DNA of 6,263 bases. Origin: Candidatus Eiseniibacteriota bacterium (lineage in GTDB: Bacteria; Eisenbacteria; RBG-16-71-46; CAIMUX01; WJJG01). Position numbers and translations under genes: made by a program. Positions 5,911 to 6,263 of the stretch are shown here, piece after piece (positions within the stretch are counted from its first letter, which is position 1; every line of letters starts with the position of its first letter). The notes under the pieces were generated by a model. That model had not been told where the DNA came from and did not search any database. It saw only the letters and a program-made list of their open reading frames with translations. Where the stretch lies: assembly GCA_016867695.1 (NCBI GenBank), contig VGIY01000158.1, forward strand, positions 1 to 6,263, written 5' to 3'.

Positions 5911-6263
5911 ATGCTGCGCGTCAGCGAAGCCGCCAATCTCGCCATCCACGCCCTCGCCTATCTAGGCGCCGCGCCGGAGGACGCCCATGTCCCGGTGGGC
6001 GAGATCGCCCGCGGCCTGCGGCGCTCGCCCACGCACCTGGCCAAGGTGCTCCATCGCCTGGCCCGCGCCGGACTGGTCGGCTCGGCGCGAGGCCTGCGCG
6101 GAGGCTATCGGCTGGAGCGGGCGGCGGCGGCGATCCCCGTGCTCGAGATCCTCGAGGCGGTGGACGGCAAGCTCGTCGAGGAGGGCTGCATCCTCGGCGA
6201 GTCCATCTGCGACCGCGGCGCCTGCGTCTTCCGCGGCCTGCAGCGCGACATCCTCGACCAGAC
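5911..6263 (+). CDS. Rrf2-family winged-helix transcriptional regulator, 3'-truncated by the window edge
   Basis: 117 codons plus two bases are present; full-length family members are usually 130-165 aa. The N-terminus MLRVSEAANLAIHALAYL corresponds to the first helix of Rrf2 proteins. The helix-turn-helix and wing follow at residues 27-70 (VPVGEIARGLRRSPTHLAKVL, shortened here to its core EIARGL-x-RSPTHLAKVL, then GLRGGYRL). Next is the dimerisation helix start VLEILEAVDG. Cys93, Cys100 and Cys105 form a CX6CX4C pattern at the position where IscR, NsrR and related members bind a [2Fe-2S] or [4Fe-4S] cluster. It is probably a DNA-binding sensor of iron-sulfur, redox or nitric-oxide state. The particular signal cannot be told from the sequence. 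Its own promoter, dyad and strong RBS suggest it heads a new, possibly autoregulated unit; the downstream genes that would show its targets are outside the window. Confidence 0.93.
   Translation, partial: MLRVSEAANLAIHALAYLGAAPEDAHVPVGEIARGLRRSPTHLAKVLHRLARAGLVGSARGLRGGYRLERAAAAIPVLEILEAVDGKLVEEGCILGESICDRGACVFRGLQRDILDQ

Noticed and set aside
4227..5945. Minus-strand open frame of 572 codons opposite the Lon-like gene
   Set aside because: Its composition is dominated by Arg, Gly, Ala and Pro, no domain is recognisable, and it would run through the promoter and start of the Rrf2 gene. The + strand frame has clear Lon and FG-GAP motifs.
1..6263. CRISPR array, tRNA, rRNA, riboswitch or mobile element
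   Set aside because: No regularly spaced repeats, cloverleaf-like sequences, terminal inverted repeats or transposase motifs were seen on either strand.

Overview
The window is very GC-rich (roughly 70% by eye) bacterial DNA. It is densely coded and all four supported genes lie on the + strand. Nothing marks it as a plasmid, phage or insertion element: I see no transposase, integrase, tRNA, rRNA or CRISPR array. It looks like an ordinary chromosomal segment of a high-GC bacterium. The short-form (GT35) phosphorylase and the FG-GAP-like surface domain fit several phyla, for example deltaproteobacteria-like lineages, Acidobacteria, or candidate phyla recovered from metagenomes. The sequence alone does not fix the phylum.

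Layout: (1) bases 1-2226 are the 3' part of a short-form alpha-glucan phosphorylase; its N-terminus lies outside the window. (2) A gap of about 110 bases holds a weak promoter candidate and an 8-bp inverted repeat. It is followed by a complete class I aspartate-type aminotransferase (2337-3527) with a strong Shine-Dalgarno sequence. (3) After 54 bases containing a very stable GC hairpin comes a 723-residue protein (3582-5753) of unusual build. It has a helical N-terminus, a Lon-type (S16) Ser-Lys protease domain without any AAA+ ATPase, one transmembrane helix, and a C-terminal outer part with FG-GAP/VCBS-like calcium-loop repeats. (4) A gap of about 157 bases contains two imperfect GC-rich direct repeats, then a sharply AT-richer promoter/operator island. 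It leads into the 5' part of an Rrf2-family regulator (5911 to the window end) with three cysteines suited to an Fe-S cluster.

How they work together: the phosphorylase serves glycogen/maltodextrin breakdown and the aminotransferase serves amino-acid metabolism. Neither has an obvious functional link to the membrane protease-like protein. The first three genes could be partly co-transcribed, but their functions do not suggest a pathway operon. The Rrf2 gene has its own promoter region and probably begins a new transcription unit, whose targets (often Fe-S or redox genes) would lie downstream of the window.

The best candidate for something undescribed is the membrane-spanning Lon-like/FG-GAP protein. 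Its Ser and Lys dyad is preserved with a LonB-like GDS motif. The rest of the domain is remodelled, and the protein appears to join an intracellular protease-type domain to an extracytoplasmic ligand- or calcium-binding domain.
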